From: Ruegeria profundi
Lineage (GTDB): Bacteria > Pseudomonadota > Alphaproteobacteria > Rhodobacterales > Rhodobacteraceae
Direction of reading: 5' to 3'
Length of the DNA: 64,000 nt
Assembly (NCBI RefSeq): GCF_001507545.1
Contig: NZ_LQBP01000009.1
Location: 62,001-126,000, forward strand
The translations under genes were made by a program, and so were the position numbers. Positions within the stretch are counted from its first letter, which is position 1. Each line of letters starts with the position of its first letter. This document shows, in pieces, positions 44,103 to 53,581 of the stretch. The notes beneath the pieces were generated by a model that searched no databases, had not been told where the DNA came from, and saw nothing but the letters and a program-made list of their open reading frames with translations.

Positions 44103-45238
44103 ACCTGCGCAACCGTGCCTTGCGTGTCCCGGTGGCGCCTTCGCATCAAGGGCCGCCCGGCCACCAACAAAAACAGGCACGAGATGCCAATGCCCATAGC
44201 CGCTGGCAGGTACAAAAGCATCCATAGCTGAGGTTCATCAATCACGACCGGGGAAACAAAGCCCCGAACGCCTTCAAGCAAAACGAGAATGGTGAAGGCC
44301 ACAAGAACCTGCGGCCAGAGGCCAAAGCGTGAAAAGCTTCCCAACATCAGGGTTGCATAACCGACAAGCGCCACGGCGACGCAAATGGCAACCCATGAGA
44401 ACCGCTGATGCAATTCATCGACCAATTCGCCCGTGGTAAAGCCCTCGGCCGTGCTAATCGCATCACGATCCCGCAGGAGTTCGATAGTTGGGATCGCCTC
44501 AAGGCTACGCTCGGACATTGTATTCGTGTTGGCAAGCGCGGAGATGTCATAAGACGCGTCTTCGAACAGGGTCGAAGACAAGGTTCGGTCTTGCCGATCC
44601 AGCCGCAGTGCGATTCCGTCCAGCATCACCAGGTGAATACCGGTTTCATTATTCACCAGATAGGCCGTTTTCGAGGAATAGCTGACTGGGTTCAGCGCGT
44701 CCCGCCGATCCGAGACAAAAACCTCGGACAGTGTACCATCCAGATCTATGCCACCGATATAGACCGTCACGCCGAAGGTAGGGTGCAGGAATTCCCCTTC
44801 GTTGAGTAGTTGCGCGGTCACGTCCCCGGCGACTTCTGCCTGACGCTGTTCAAGCTGCTCAACCGATGCCGGGCGCAGAAAGACGCTGATGACCGCCATC
44901 ATCAGACCCGCCACAAGGCCGAACAGAAACACCGCACGCGCCAAACGCCAGGGGCTGGAGCCGGTGGCCAGCATCACCGTCATCTCGCTTTCGCGGCTGA
45001 GGCGGTTGGTGGCATAAACAGCCGCGGCGAAAACCGCCATCGGCATTACGGTCCGAATCAGCGTCGGCAGGGTCAGCGCCGAAAACTCAAGGAATACCAT
45101 GGCGGACTGTCCGCCACTGATGACACGGTCAAACAGGCTGACGGATCGGGTAATCCAGAACACGCCGACCAGAACCAGTGTGAAAAAGCCAAACAGAATC
45201 AGCAATTGCCGCAGGAAATATCCGTCGAAGCGCGACAT
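44099..45238 (-). CDS. lptF: LPS export permease LptF (YjgP)
   Basis: A 379-residue inner-membrane protein of the LptF/LptG family, which with LptG and the LptB ATPase lifts lipopolysaccharide to the outer membrane. It has three N-terminal helices (LLILFGFFTLVLVGVFWITR, PTLIRTVMPMAVFAAAVYA), the coupling segment NRLSRESEMTVMLATGSSPW, a periplasmic jelly-roll middle and three C-terminal helices. LptF-type by SEMTVMLATG. The start 45238 is preceded by AGAGGA. The usual partner lptG is not next to it. Confidence 0.88.
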   Translation of the reverse strand: MSRFDGYFLRQLLILFGFFTLVLVGVFWITRSVSLFDRVISGGQSAMVFLEFSALTLPTLIRTVMPMAVFAAAVYATNRLSRESEMTVMLATGSSPWRLARAVFLFGLVAGLMMAVISVFLRPASVEQLEQRQAEVAGDVTAQLLNEGEFLHPTFGVTVYIGGIDLDGTLSEVFVSDRRDALNPVSYSSKTAYLVNNETGIHLVMLDGIALRLDRQDRTLSSTLFEDASYDISALANTNTMSERSLEAIPTIELLRDRDAISTAEGFTTGELVDELHQRFSWVAICVAVALVGYATLMLGSFSRFGLWPQVLVAFTILVLLEGVRGFVSPVVIDEPQLWMLLYLPAAMGIGISCLFLLVAGRPLMRRRHRDTQGTVAQV

Positions 45239-45441
45239 GGGTCCTCTTACGCGTGTTCGCAATACACGGAACCATATGCCATTCCGCCGCTGTAGGAAAC
45301 CGAGATCGACCTATAGGCTGGCACCATTCCGGTTTTCTCTATGGAATGATTTTGCGCGGCAAGGAAGTTACTCGCACACCGCCAAAAAGCATAGCCCTGA
45401 GAGTTGACAGGCTGGCACCGATTTTTTGTGATTGGTTGAAA

Positions 45442-45517
45442 TGGCAGGGGCAGCAGGGTTCGAACCCGCGACCTACGGTTTTGGAGACCGTCGCTCTACC
45501 AACTGAGCTATACCCCT
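45442..45517 (-). tRNA. tRNA-Trp (anticodon CCA)
   Basis: A 76-base cloverleaf on the minus strand. The acceptor AGGGGTA pairs with TGCCCCT (one G-U), the anticodon arm is ACGGT-CTCCAAA-ACCGT with anticodon CCA, the T arm has GGTTCGAACC, the discriminator is G and CCA is encoded. It decodes UGG. Confidence 0.97.
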
Positions 45518-45659
45518 AAGATGCGCCTCAGATATGCCAGCCGCGCGGCGGACTCAAGAGGCTTTTTCAGATTCTGCCCGACTTCTGCATGTGACAAACA
45601 AGTTGCGCCGCGCGTTGAGTTCTATAAGACACGGTTCGGTCAGCACGAGGGACCAATCT

Positions 45660-46367
45660 GTGAGCATCCGCAAAAAGATCGCCGACAGCGAAGCCGTTCT
45701 GAACTGGGCCGCGCGCCGGATTGCGGGCTATATCCGGCTGGTCAATCGCAACACCAGTTGGCAGCGTATCGGCTATGAAGACCTGGACCAGCTTGTTGAA
45801 CAGGGTGAACCTGTCATCGTGGTGCTGTGGCATCAGCGACTGGCGCAGTCGCCCTATTTCTTTCCGCTGGATAAAGGGCGCATCTGCTCGATCACCTCAT
45901 CCGCGCGGGCGGGCAGTATGGTGGGGCGGGTGCAGAAACTGTTCGGCATGGACACGATCGCCATGGCCAGCAAACACAAAAGCAATGTTGCTGTGTCGCG
46001 CGAAGTTCTGGGCAAGATGAAAGAGGGGATTTCCATCGGGATCGCCGCAGACGGACCACGCGGACCTGAACGGGTACTGTCCACGGTGCCTCTGGTTTGG
46101 GCGCGCACCTCGGGCAAACGCATTTTCGGGATCACGTTTTCTGCGCAGCATGCCAAAGAAGCCGGGACATGGGACCGTTTGCTGTTGCCGCGCCCGTGGC
46201 GGAACAAAGGTGTTTTTCTGTGCCGGGAATGGACGGAAACCGTACCGCGCAAAGCGTCAGACGAGCAGATCGAAGAGCTGCGCCTCAGCCTTGAGCAGCA
46301 TATGAACGACATCACCGCCGAAGCCGACCGTATGGTCGGCCGCGAGCCGTGGTCGCCAAAGGCTTAG
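45660..46367 (+). CDS. Lysophospholipid acyltransferase family protein (DUF374)
   Basis: A 235-residue DUF374 protein, relatives of acyltransferases acting on lysophospholipid or lipid A. The active-region block is VIVVLWHQRLAQSPYFFP, followed by SSARAGSMVGRVQKLFGMD and GIAADGPRGPERVLSTVPL. The start is GTG 45660 with GAGGG upstream; the longer in-frame reading from 45534 would run directly from the tRNA gene. It is convergent with the MoaD-like gene by four bases. Confidence 0.8.
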   Translation: MSIRKKIADSEAVLNWAARRIAGYIRLVNRNTSWQRIGYEDLDQLVEQGEPVIVVLWHQRLAQSPYFFPLDKGRICSITSSARAGSMVGRVQKLFGMDTIAMASKHKSNVAVSREVLGKMKEGISIGIAADGPRGPERVLSTVPLVWARTSGKRIFGITFSAQHAKEAGTWDRLLLPRPWRNKGVFLCREWTETVPRKASDEQIEELRLSLEQHMNDITAEADRMVGREPWSPKA

Positions 46368-46609
46368 CCGCCTCGCAGCCGCTGCATAAGATAGACTTCG
46401 CTGCCTTCGGGGATGGTTTCCGTCAGCCCGCTGGCAATAACGCGGCCGTCGATCGCTATTGAGACGCCCGCATCAATCGGCCCTTGCAGTTGCGGATGCG
46501 CCCTTACCAGCTCGCGAAGCAACTCACCGGTGGTTTTGGCCTCAACCTCCACCACCTGCTGGCCCCCGGTCAAAGACCGGAGACCGGACCAGAGGTGGAC
46601 TTCAACCAT
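46364..46609 (-). CDS. MoaD/ThiS-like sulfur-carrier protein
   Basis: An 81-residue ubiquitin-fold protein ending in MQRLRGG, the C-terminal Gly-Gly of MoaD/ThiS sulfur carriers. Its gene overlaps the molybdenum-hydroxylase large subunit gene by eight bases and is the last member of that operon, so it may supply sulfur for molybdopterin or mature this enzyme in particular. It is not the sole housekeeping MoaD necessarily. Confidence 0.82.
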   Translation of the reverse strand: MVEVHLWSGLRSLTGGQQVVEVEAKTTGELLRELVRAHPQLQGPIDAGVSIAIDGRVIASGLTETIPEGSEVYLMQRLRGG

Positions 46610-48860
46610 TATTGTCCTTGAGCGCGGCCAGAATGCGTGGCGGCGACATCGGCAGTTGCTTCATCCGAACGCCCGCCGCGTTGGATACCGCGTTGGCAAT
46701 GGCGGCCAAGGGTGGCACGATGCCCGTCTCGCCCACGCCCCGCACACCAAACGGATGGCCGGGGTTTGGCACTTCGACGATAACCGTGTCGATCATCGGC
46801 AAGTCACTTGCGACCGGGATGCGATAGTCAAGGAATATCGAGTTCTGCAGTCGACCGTCTTCGCCATAGATGTATTCTTCATTCAGCGCCCAGCCGATGC
46901 CCTGCGCGGCACCGCCTTGAAACTGACCCTCGACATAGGTCGGGTGAATCGCCTTGCCTGCATCCTGAATCACAGTGTAGCGCGTGATCGAGGTTTTGCC
47001 GGTTTCCGGATCAACCTCAGCATCGACGATATGGGTGCCAAAGGACACGCCCGCACCTTCCGGGGTGGCCTCAAAATGGCCCGAGATCGGACCCCCGGTG
47101 CGGCCCATATCGGCCGTAATATCCGCCAGTGGCATCGGATCGAAATCGCCCGCGTTTGGCCCAGAAGGCACCGCGCAGCCATTTTCCCACTTCACCGCTT
47201 CAACCGGAATATCCCACTTGGCTGCCGCGCGTTCGCACAGTTTCTCGACCGCGTGTTTCGCGGCCTTGATCGTCGCCAGACCCGACGCGTATGTCACGCG
47301 CGAGCCGTGTGAGACGTCGTTATAGCCCAGCGTCGCGGTGTCGGCGATGGTCACGCGGATGTTTTCGTAGGGAATGCCCAACACTTCAGCCGCCATCAAC
47401 GCCATAGAGGCGCGCGAACCGCCAATATCAGGCGTGCCGACCATCAACTGCGCCGAGCCATCCTCGGACAGTGCCAGTGAAACAGACGTCTCACCACCAT
47501 GGTTGAACCAGAACCCGCACGAGATTCCGCGCCCCTGCCCCGGTTTCAGCGGTGCCGTGTAATGGGGATGCGCCTTCGCGGCCTCAAGCGTTTCAACCAG
47601 ACCGATCCGCTCATAACGCGGGCCATAGCTGGCCTTTGTACCCTCATGAGCCGCGTTTTTCAGGCGGACGTCAACGGGGTCAAGGCCCAGCTTCTTGCAC
47701 AACTCATCAATCACGGATTCCACCGCAAACGCCCCCATGGGCGCACCCGGCGCGCGGTAAGCGGCCTGTTTTGGCCGGTTCGACATGACGTCATAGCCAA
47801 TCTGCTTGACGTTGGTCAGGTTGTAAGGCGCAAATGCACACATCGCGGTCATGTCACCCGGCGCACCCGGGAACGCCCCACCCTGAAGGCGAAACACGCC
47901 CTGAGCCGCCGAAATCGTACCGTCCTTCTTCATGCCGATTTTGACATCCATCGAGGCAGACGCGGTCGGGCCGGTTGCCCGGAAGACTTCGGACCGGGTC
48001 ATGACGATCTTGACCGGACGGTTGGCCTTGCGGCTGAGCGCCAGCGCGACAGGCTCGATAAACACGGTTGTCTTACCGCCGAAGCCACCGCCAATTTCCG
48101 AGGCCGTCACACGCAGTTGCGACGTCTCGATTCCCAGCAATGCAGCGCAGGTTTTTTGCGCAATCCAGTGGCCCTGAGTGGTGCACCACAGCTCCCCCTT
48201 GCCATCATTGCCCAGCATGCCGAGACAGGCGTGTGGTTCGATGTAGCCTTGGTGGGTCGCCTCAGTGACAAAGCTGTCTTCGATGATCAGGTCAGCCTCG
48301 GCAAAGCCCGCCTCAACATCACCGTGGCCGCTTTCGTGATAGCGAACGACGTTTGGGTGCATTCCTTCGGGGACAGAGTAATCTGCCGCACCTTCGCGGA
48401 TCACCGGCGCATCGGGGGCCATCGCCTTGTCAACATCCGTGACGTGCGGCAGGACCTCATATTCAACCTCAATCAGCTTTAGCGCATCACGTGCCGCCAG
48501 CGCAGAGGATGCCGCCACAGCCGCCACCGCATGCCCGTCATACAAAGCCTTTTCGCCCGCCATGACGTTTTCCAGAACGTTCCAGAATTCACCTTCCAAA
48601 CCGGGTTTGAAAGGCACGTCAGCGAAATCTGCGCGGGTGACGACGGCTTTGACGTCCTTATGCGCCTCGGCCTTCGATGTGTCGATCTTTACTATCCGCG
48701 CATGCGCATGAGGCGACCGCAGGATCGCACCGTGCAACATACCGGGCGCGGACATATCCGCCCCGAACTTGGCGCGACCTGTGACCTTGTCCAGCCCGTC
48801 AGGACGGTCGGGACGGGTGCCAACGAATGTGAATTCGGATTTGCGATCGTCGAGCGCCAT
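46602..48860 (-). CDS. Molybdenum hydroxylase large subunit (xanthine dehydrogenase family)
   Basis: A 752-residue Mo-binding subunit. Landmarks are GTRPDRPDGLDKVTGRAKFG, the cofactor loop GGGFGGK (257-263), AYRAPGAPMGAF (367-378) at the substrate loop, and the catalytic Glu711 in GVGETGIVPPLAA. The loop is neither AYxCSFR (form I) nor AYRGAGR (form II) of CO dehydrogenases, so a CO dehydrogenase is not supported; an aromatic or N-heterocyclic hydroxylation is more likely. The gene touches the 2Fe-2S subunit gene (one-base overlap). Confidence 0.85.
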   Translation of the reverse strand: MALDDRKSEFTFVGTRPDRPDGLDKVTGRAKFGADMSAPGMLHGAILRSPHAHARIVKIDTSKAEAHKDVKAVVTRADFADVPFKPGLEGEFWNVLENVMAGEKALYDGHAVAAVAASSALAARDALKLIEVEYEVLPHVTDVDKAMAPDAPVIREGAADYSVPEGMHPNVVRYHESGHGDVEAGFAEADLIIEDSFVTEATHQGYIEPHACLGMLGNDGKGELWCTTQGHWIAQKTCAALLGIETSQLRVTASEIGGGFGGKTTVFIEPVALALSRKANRPVKIVMTRSEVFRATGPTASASMDVKIGMKKDGTISAAQGVFRLQGGAFPGAPGDMTAMCAFAPYNLTNVKQIGYDVMSNRPKQAAYRAPGAPMGAFAVESVIDELCKKLGLDPVDVRLKNAAHEGTKASYGPRYERIGLVETLEAAKAHPHYTAPLKPGQGRGISCGFWFNHGGETSVSLALSEDGSAQLMVGTPDIGGSRASMALMAAEVLGIPYENIRVTIADTATLGYNDVSHGSRVTYASGLATIKAAKHAVEKLCERAAAKWDIPVEAVKWENGCAVPSGPNAGDFDPMPLADITADMGRTGGPISGHFEATPEGAGVSFGTHIVDAEVDPETGKTSITRYTVIQDAGKAIHPTYVEGQFQGGAAQGIGWALNEEYIYGEDGRLQNSIFLDYRIPVASDLPMIDTVIVEVPNPGHPFGVRGVGETGIVPPLAAIANAVSNAAGVRMKQLPMSPPRILAALKDNNG

Positions 48861-49339
48861 TACGAAGCCTCCCGCAGTTCTTCCGCCGTTTCCATCACGG
48901 CGCGAATGATCTTGTCATAACCGGTACAGCGGCAAAGGTTTCCCGCCAGCCAATACCGGGTTTCTTCCTCGGTCGGGTTGGGATTCTTTTCCAACAGCGA
49001 TTTGGCCGCCACCAGAATGCCCGGCGTGCAGATACCGCATTGAAGCGCGGCATGTTCGATGAACTTCTTCTGCAGCGGATGCAGGATGTCGCCGTCCGCT
49101 ATGCCCTCGACGGTTTCGATACTCTTACCGTCCGCTTCGACACCCAGCACCAGGCAGGAACAGACCAGACGACCATCAACAGTAACCGAGCAGGCACCAC
49201 AATCGCCGGTGCCGCACCCTTCTTTTGCGCCGGTCAGGTTCAGCTTGTCGCGCAGGCAGTCCAACAGGGTTTCGCGCGGATCACACAGGAATTCGACCGT
49301 GTCTCCGTTGACGGTGGTGGATACGTGGAGCTTGCTCAT
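48860..49339 (-). CDS. Molybdenum hydroxylase [2Fe-2S] subunit
   Basis: A 159-residue iron-sulfur subunit. The plant-type cluster is GAKEGCGTGDCGACSVTVDG with further Cys in LVCSCL, and the second cluster uses HAALQCGICTPGILVAAKSL and GNLCRCTGYDKIIRAV. It moves electrons from the Mo centre to the FAD subunit. It lies between the FAD and Mo subunit genes with overlaps. Confidence 0.93.
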   Translation of the reverse strand: MSKLHVSTTVNGDTVEFLCDPRETLLDCLRDKLNLTGAKEGCGTGDCGACSVTVDGRLVCSCLVLGVEADGKSIETVEGIADGDILHPLQKKFIEHAALQCGICTPGILVAAKSLLEKNPNPTEEETRYWLAGNLCRCTGYDKIIRAVMETAEELREAS

Positions 49340-50202
49340 GCTTGTTCTCCCTTGGCGCGGGCATAGGCGATTTTCGCGGCGCGCTTGGCCAGAACGCCAG
49401 CGACCTCGGTGCGAAATGCGATCGTGCCGCGCTTGTCGTCTATTGGATTGCAGGCGGCAGAGGCCGCAGCGGCCAACGCATCCAGCGCGGCGTCATCCAA
49501 TGCGCTGCCAATGATGGCCTTGGCGCAGTCTTCGACCAGCAGAACGGTCGGCGCGACCGCCCCCAACGACACGCGGGCTTCGGTGATTATGTCCCCGTCT
49601 AGACGCAGGTTCACAGCAACACCAACGACGGCGATGTCCATCTCGGTTCTCGGGATGAAGCGTAGATAGGCGTCGCCGCCATTCTCACCTCGCGCGGGGA
49701 TATTGATCGCCGAGATTACCTCACCCTTTGCCAGCGACGTTTTACCGGGGCCGGTTGGAACGTCTTCTACAGCCACCTCGCGGTCTCCACTCGGCCCAGT
49801 CACCGTGACAGTCACGCCCGCCGCAATCATTGCCGGCACCGAATCCGCCGCCGGTGAGCCATTGCACAGGTTGCCGGTCAGCGTTGCGCGCCCCTGCACC
49901 TGCGTTGATCCAATCAGGTCCATCGCTTCGACCAGACCGGGCCAGTCACGGCCAAGATCGGCATGCTCGGTCATCTCGGCACCGGTGGCGGCAACACCCA
50001 GCGTCCAACTGCCATCGGCGTTACGGGTGATGTCGTGTACACCGTCGATTTTCTTGATGTCGATCAGCGTATCAGGCGTCACAACGTCCGAGCGCAGCTG
50101 CACAAGAACATCTGTGCCGCCCGCCAGAAACCGTGTGATGCCCGTCGCGTTCGCGGCCAGAGCCGACGCCTCGGCAAAGCTGGCTGGGCTGTGATAGTTC
50201 AT
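49336..50202 (-). CDS. Molybdenum hydroxylase FAD subunit
   Basis: A 288-residue FAD-binding subunit. The FAD loop FLAGGTDVLVQLRSDVVTPD is near residue 24-44, followed by STQVQGRATLTGNLCNGSPAADSVP, both typical of CoxM/XdhA-type medium subunits. First gene of the operon (FAD, 2Fe-2S, Mo, MoaD-like). Confidence 0.92.
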   Translation of the reverse strand: MNYHSPASFAEASALAANATGITRFLAGGTDVLVQLRSDVVTPDTLIDIKKIDGVHDITRNADGSWTLGVAATGAEMTEHADLGRDWPGLVEAMDLIGSTQVQGRATLTGNLCNGSPAADSVPAMIAAGVTVTVTGPSGDREVAVEDVPTGPGKTSLAKGEVISAINIPARGENGGDAYLRFIPRTEMDIAVVGVAVNLRLDGDIITEARVSLGAVAPTVLLVEDCAKAIIGSALDDAALDALAAAASAACNPIDDKRGTIAFRTEVAGVLAKRAAKIAYARAKGEQA

Positions 50203-50328
50203 GAATTTCCTCGCACCTGTTAATCAGGGTTCACTGGGTCCAGAGGGACGTTAGAACAGCAAGCTACCGGCGTCCATGGCAGGAACGACCAAATCTTGCG
50301 TTACAGAATGTCGTTTCCAAACCTTGCG

Positions 50329-53300
50329 TCAAAGGTCAAGCTCTATCACGCCATCCGGCTGTGCTGCTCGGCTCTGACACAGGATAACTGCGCTTTCGCG
50401 TTGTTTGTTGGACAGTACAAAATCGCGGTGTTCGATTTCACCGGATAACACACCGCATTTGCACACACCGCAAATACCGTCTGCGCATTTTACATCCACG
50501 TGAATACCTGCATCGTTCAGGACCTGTGCCGCATCTTTGTCGGCAGGCACCTTCAATTCCCGGCCCGATTTCGCCAGTTTCAGAATAAACGGATGGTTTT
50601 CATAGTCCGGCTGTTCCGGAACCGAGAAATACTCCAGATGTCGCGCATCCTCGGGGAAGCCCTGCCGGTCTGCGGCCTGCATCACACCGTCCATGTAACG
50701 GTCCGGGCCGCAGGTATAGACGTGCCAACCCGCCCGGTAGCCCGACAGGATTTGATCCAGATCGGCCCGTGTCCCCTCGTCCGAGACGTGGAAGTGCACG
50801 CGATCTGCCCAGGGCATCGCGGCCAGATCGTCCAGATAGCCAGCGCCGGCGCGGGTGCTGGCGGAATAGTGCAGCTCAAACTCTTTTCCCAAACTGTGCA
50901 AACGGTGGGCGAAGGCGATCATAGGGGTGATACCGATTCCACCGCCCATCAGGAAGGTCTTGGTGGCCGTCTCATCCAACTCGAAATGGTTGATGGGTTT
51001 CGAGATGAAGACCTTGCGCCCTTCGGTGAAAATCCGGTGCAGCAGGGCTGAACCTCCGCGCCCTTCATCCTCGCGCAAGACGCCGATTTGATAAACGGAC
51101 GGATCAGACGGATCGCCGGACATGGAATACTGCCGCAGGAATTCCGGGGCGACCAGCACGTCCAGATGTGCTCCAGCGGTCCATGCGGGCAACGGTGTGC
51201 CATCAAGGGTGGAGAATTCGTATTTGGTCACATCCGCTGTCATCTTGTCGACCTTGGAAACGGCAACCCTCATGACTGGCGCGTCCCCGGCGATGGTATA
51301 GCGGTGGATGACCGACAAATCTCCGGCTGCCTTACGGGCTTTGTACTCCTCGGCTGTCACCATCGCCTGATACGCGGCAATCCCGGCCTCTCGGTCCATG
51401 GCAAATGGATAGGGCCACGGGTGCGGTGCCAGATAGGCGGGATACACAGCCAGTGTCTGGTCCTCATATTTCAGATCCAGATCCTTTTGCAGATCACGCC
51501 GGTTTAGCGGGTGGGTTGTCGGGCGGTATGACCCGTCTGGCTGAAGCTCGATATCCCACCACCATTTCTTTGTGTCGTTCAGACCACCATTCCCAACGGC
51601 ATCGTCCAGCCGCGCCAAAGCAGGTGCAGCCTGCGGAATGTTCATGGCCGCCCAGCGGAAGGGACGTTCCTTGAAGATGCCCTCAAGGTTCCAGGGGCAT
51701 GTCTTCATGCACCGGCCGCACATCGCCCCACCCGGTGTGGTCACACGGTACGTCGCGCATTTCTGGCTATCGGACTTCCAGATTTCATAGCCGTTGAACA
51801 TAAGTTTCGGCCCGGCAGTGATCGCGCCCGAAGGACATTCCCGCGCGCATTTGTTGCAACTTTCGCAAAAGCTCTGCAAACCAAAGTCGATCGGTTTGTC
51901 GTGCGCCACTGGCATATCGGTCGTGACCGCACCGGATTTCAGGCGTGGGCCAAGATAGGGGTTCAGAATGACCTCTCCGATCCGGCTGACCTCACCCAAC
52001 CCAGACAGCAGCAGCAGGGGCGGTTGCAACACCTCTCCGTCCATCACGGTATGAGCTTTGGCCTTGTACCCAAGGTTGCGGATCTGCTGCGCGATCACCC
52101 CGCCCAGAAGCGAGAACCGCAGATAGGCGCGCATGGATTGGGCGACGCTGATCCAGTCGTCACCGCTGGCGCCTTCCATCGTTTCATACCCCTGGTCGAT
52201 GATCATGCTGATGGCCTGATCATGAGGTGGAATGATCTCTTCCCCCGCGGCATCGTGGGAATACCACGCCCATTGCGGACATCGGCTGAGACCCACGGCG
52301 TCGACGCCCAAGAAATAGGTTGCTGCCTTGATATTCGCTGCGTTGCGTTCGGCGTCAGACGACGGGCGCGTGGTGTCCGCACTCTCTCCGTCCTGCAGCA
52401 GAACAAATGCGCCCAGCGCGCGGCGCTGTGCAAAACTGGGGGCGGCTTTGCGTACGTAATACCCGCCCTTGGCGGCGTTCTGTAACGGCTTGCCCATGTC
52501 ACCGAACTGCGCGCGGGCGAACATATCCGCGCGCTTGGGGACGCGCGCAACATTTTCTTCGTCGATATAGGTTGTTGGCCTGTCAACACGCTTGAGCTTT
52601 TCGAACGGATGCGCCCCATCCACATAGCGCCGCTTGGCATAGGGGTCGCGATTCAGCGCGTTCTTGGCAAAGCCTGCCCCCACCCACCACGCTGGCCCCT
52701 GCGTGCGAAACCACGGCTGTTGCGCCATGGGCTGCAAAGGTTGATCATGCGCGATGTCCATCTCGGTCGACACGGCGGCCAGTCCGAACCGTTTGCCTAG
52801 CCACGGGGCGACGATGTCGTCACCCTCGACCGAGGTGAGACCCGCCGCCACAGCCAGCCGGCCCAGATCAACCTCGGACGACATCACCGTGTGCGCCCGC
52901 GCGTCAAAGCCCAGCAAGCGGATATAATTTGCGATCACCACCGCGTTTTCAGCGGCCAGCAAACAGGCACGGTGATCCTGCGCGTCCATGATCCATTCGG
53001 CTCCGGGCTCGTCCGGGTCCGGGTCGCGGTTGTGTTCGTACAGGAAGACGATGGCATGCTTATGTGCGTCCATCGGCCTAGGCGCGGCCTCCATGCTTTC
53101 CTTCAGGTCGGCCATGATCAGATCAATCCCCGAGGCCAGCGTCTTGGTCTGCCGCGTTTTCAAGGCGTGCGCCAAACGGTCGATATCAGGGTTGCGGCGC
53201 GGTTCCGACAACAACGCCTCGGGCGGAACGGGACCACACCCCATCATGGACGCGTCGTTGAAGTAGCCAAACGCCTTGAGGTGATTGGAGCGTTCGGACG

Positions 53301-53544
53301 GGTCTTGCGGAATCTCCGAGACGACCGGGTTCACAAACCCATCGCGGATCGTGTCCAGCATCGCCTGAAACTCACCCATCGCGTTGACGATACTATGCGG
53401 CTGATCCGGTCGGTGAAAACTAAGCTCTGGCATAACGCGCGCATGAGACAGGTCTGGCATATGGGCCTGTCGCGCCAACCGCTCTAACGGATACTGGCCC
53501 ATATGGACCGGCCGGTTCTTGTCCGAGAAAAAGCGGACCCCCAT
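50329..53544 (-). CDS. Fused self-sufficient reductive dehalogenase (BhbA/NpRdhA-like), 1071 residues
   Basis: A cytosolic fusion with no twin-arginine signal. Two RdhA-type corrinoid modules appear in tandem: residues about 161-270 (YIRLLGFDARAHTVMSSEV ... EMDIAHDQP) and about 410-555 (QIRNLGYKAKAHTVMDGEV ... DMPVAHDKPIDFG). Only the second leads into two [4Fe-4S] sites, C560/563/566/570 and C596/609/612/616. Residues about 745-960 form a flavin/NAD reductase (RQYSMSG 804-810, GGGIGITPM 867-875, YTCGPDRYMDG 943-953) and 985-1071 a plant-type [2Fe-2S] domain (C1020, C1025, C1028, C1056). NAD(P)H electrons can thus reach the corrinoid, which would remove halogen from an aromatic such as a bromophenol. 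No membrane anchor gene accompanies it. AGGAGG precedes the ATG; a LysR gene is divergent. Confidence 0.9.
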   Translation of the reverse strand: MGVRFFSDKNRPVHMGQYPLERLARQAHMPDLSHARVMPELSFHRPDQPHSIVNAMGEFQAMLDTIRDGFVNPVVSEIPQDPSERSNHLKAFGYFNDASMMGCGPVPPEALLSEPRRNPDIDRLAHALKTRQTKTLASGIDLIMADLKESMEAAPRPMDAHKHAIVFLYEHNRDPDPDEPGAEWIMDAQDHRACLLAAENAVVIANYIRLLGFDARAHTVMSSEVDLGRLAVAAGLTSVEGDDIVAPWLGKRFGLAAVSTEMDIAHDQPLQPMAQQPWFRTQGPAWWVGAGFAKNALNRDPYAKRRYVDGAHPFEKLKRVDRPTTYIDEENVARVPKRADMFARAQFGDMGKPLQNAAKGGYYVRKAAPSFAQRRALGAFVLLQDGESADTTRPSSDAERNAANIKAATYFLGVDAVGLSRCPQWAWYSHDAAGEEIIPPHDQAISMIIDQGYETMEGASGDDWISVAQSMRAYLRFSLLGGVIAQQIRNLGYKAKAHTVMDGEVLQPPLLLLSGLGEVSRIGEVILNPYLGPRLKSGAVTTDMPVAHDKPIDFGLQSFCESCNKCARECPSGAITAGPKLMFNGYEIWKSDSQKCATYRVTTPGGAMCGRCMKTCPWNLEGIFKERPFRWAAMNIPQAAPALARLDDAVGNGGLNDTKKWWWDIELQPDGSYRPTTHPLNRRDLQKDLDLKYEDQTLAVYPAYLAPHPWPYPFAMDREAGIAAYQAMVTAEEYKARKAAGDLSVIHRYTIAGDAPVMRVAVSKVDKMTADVTKYEFSTLDGTPLPAWTAGAHLDVLVAPEFLRQYSMSGDPSDPSVYQIGVLREDEGRGGSALLHRIFTEGRKVFISKPINHFELDETATKTFLMGGGIGITPMIAFAHRLHSLGKEFELHYSASTRAGAGYLDDLAAMPWADRVHFHVSDEGTRADLDQILSGYRAGWHVYTCGPDRYMDGVMQAADRQGFPEDARHLEYFSVPEQPDYENHPFILKLAKSGRELKVPADKDAAQVLNDAGIHVDVKCADGICGVCKCGVLSGEIEHRDFVLSNKQRESAVILCQSRAAQPDGVIELDL

Positions 53545-53581
53545 CGCGTGCCTCCTGCTTGCTGAATGTCACCTAATGCGC

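Noticed and set aside
46602..48860. CO dehydrogenase CoxL
   Set aside because: The active-site loop AYRAPGAPM is neither the form I nor the form II motif; family called as molybdenum hydroxylase of unknown substrate.
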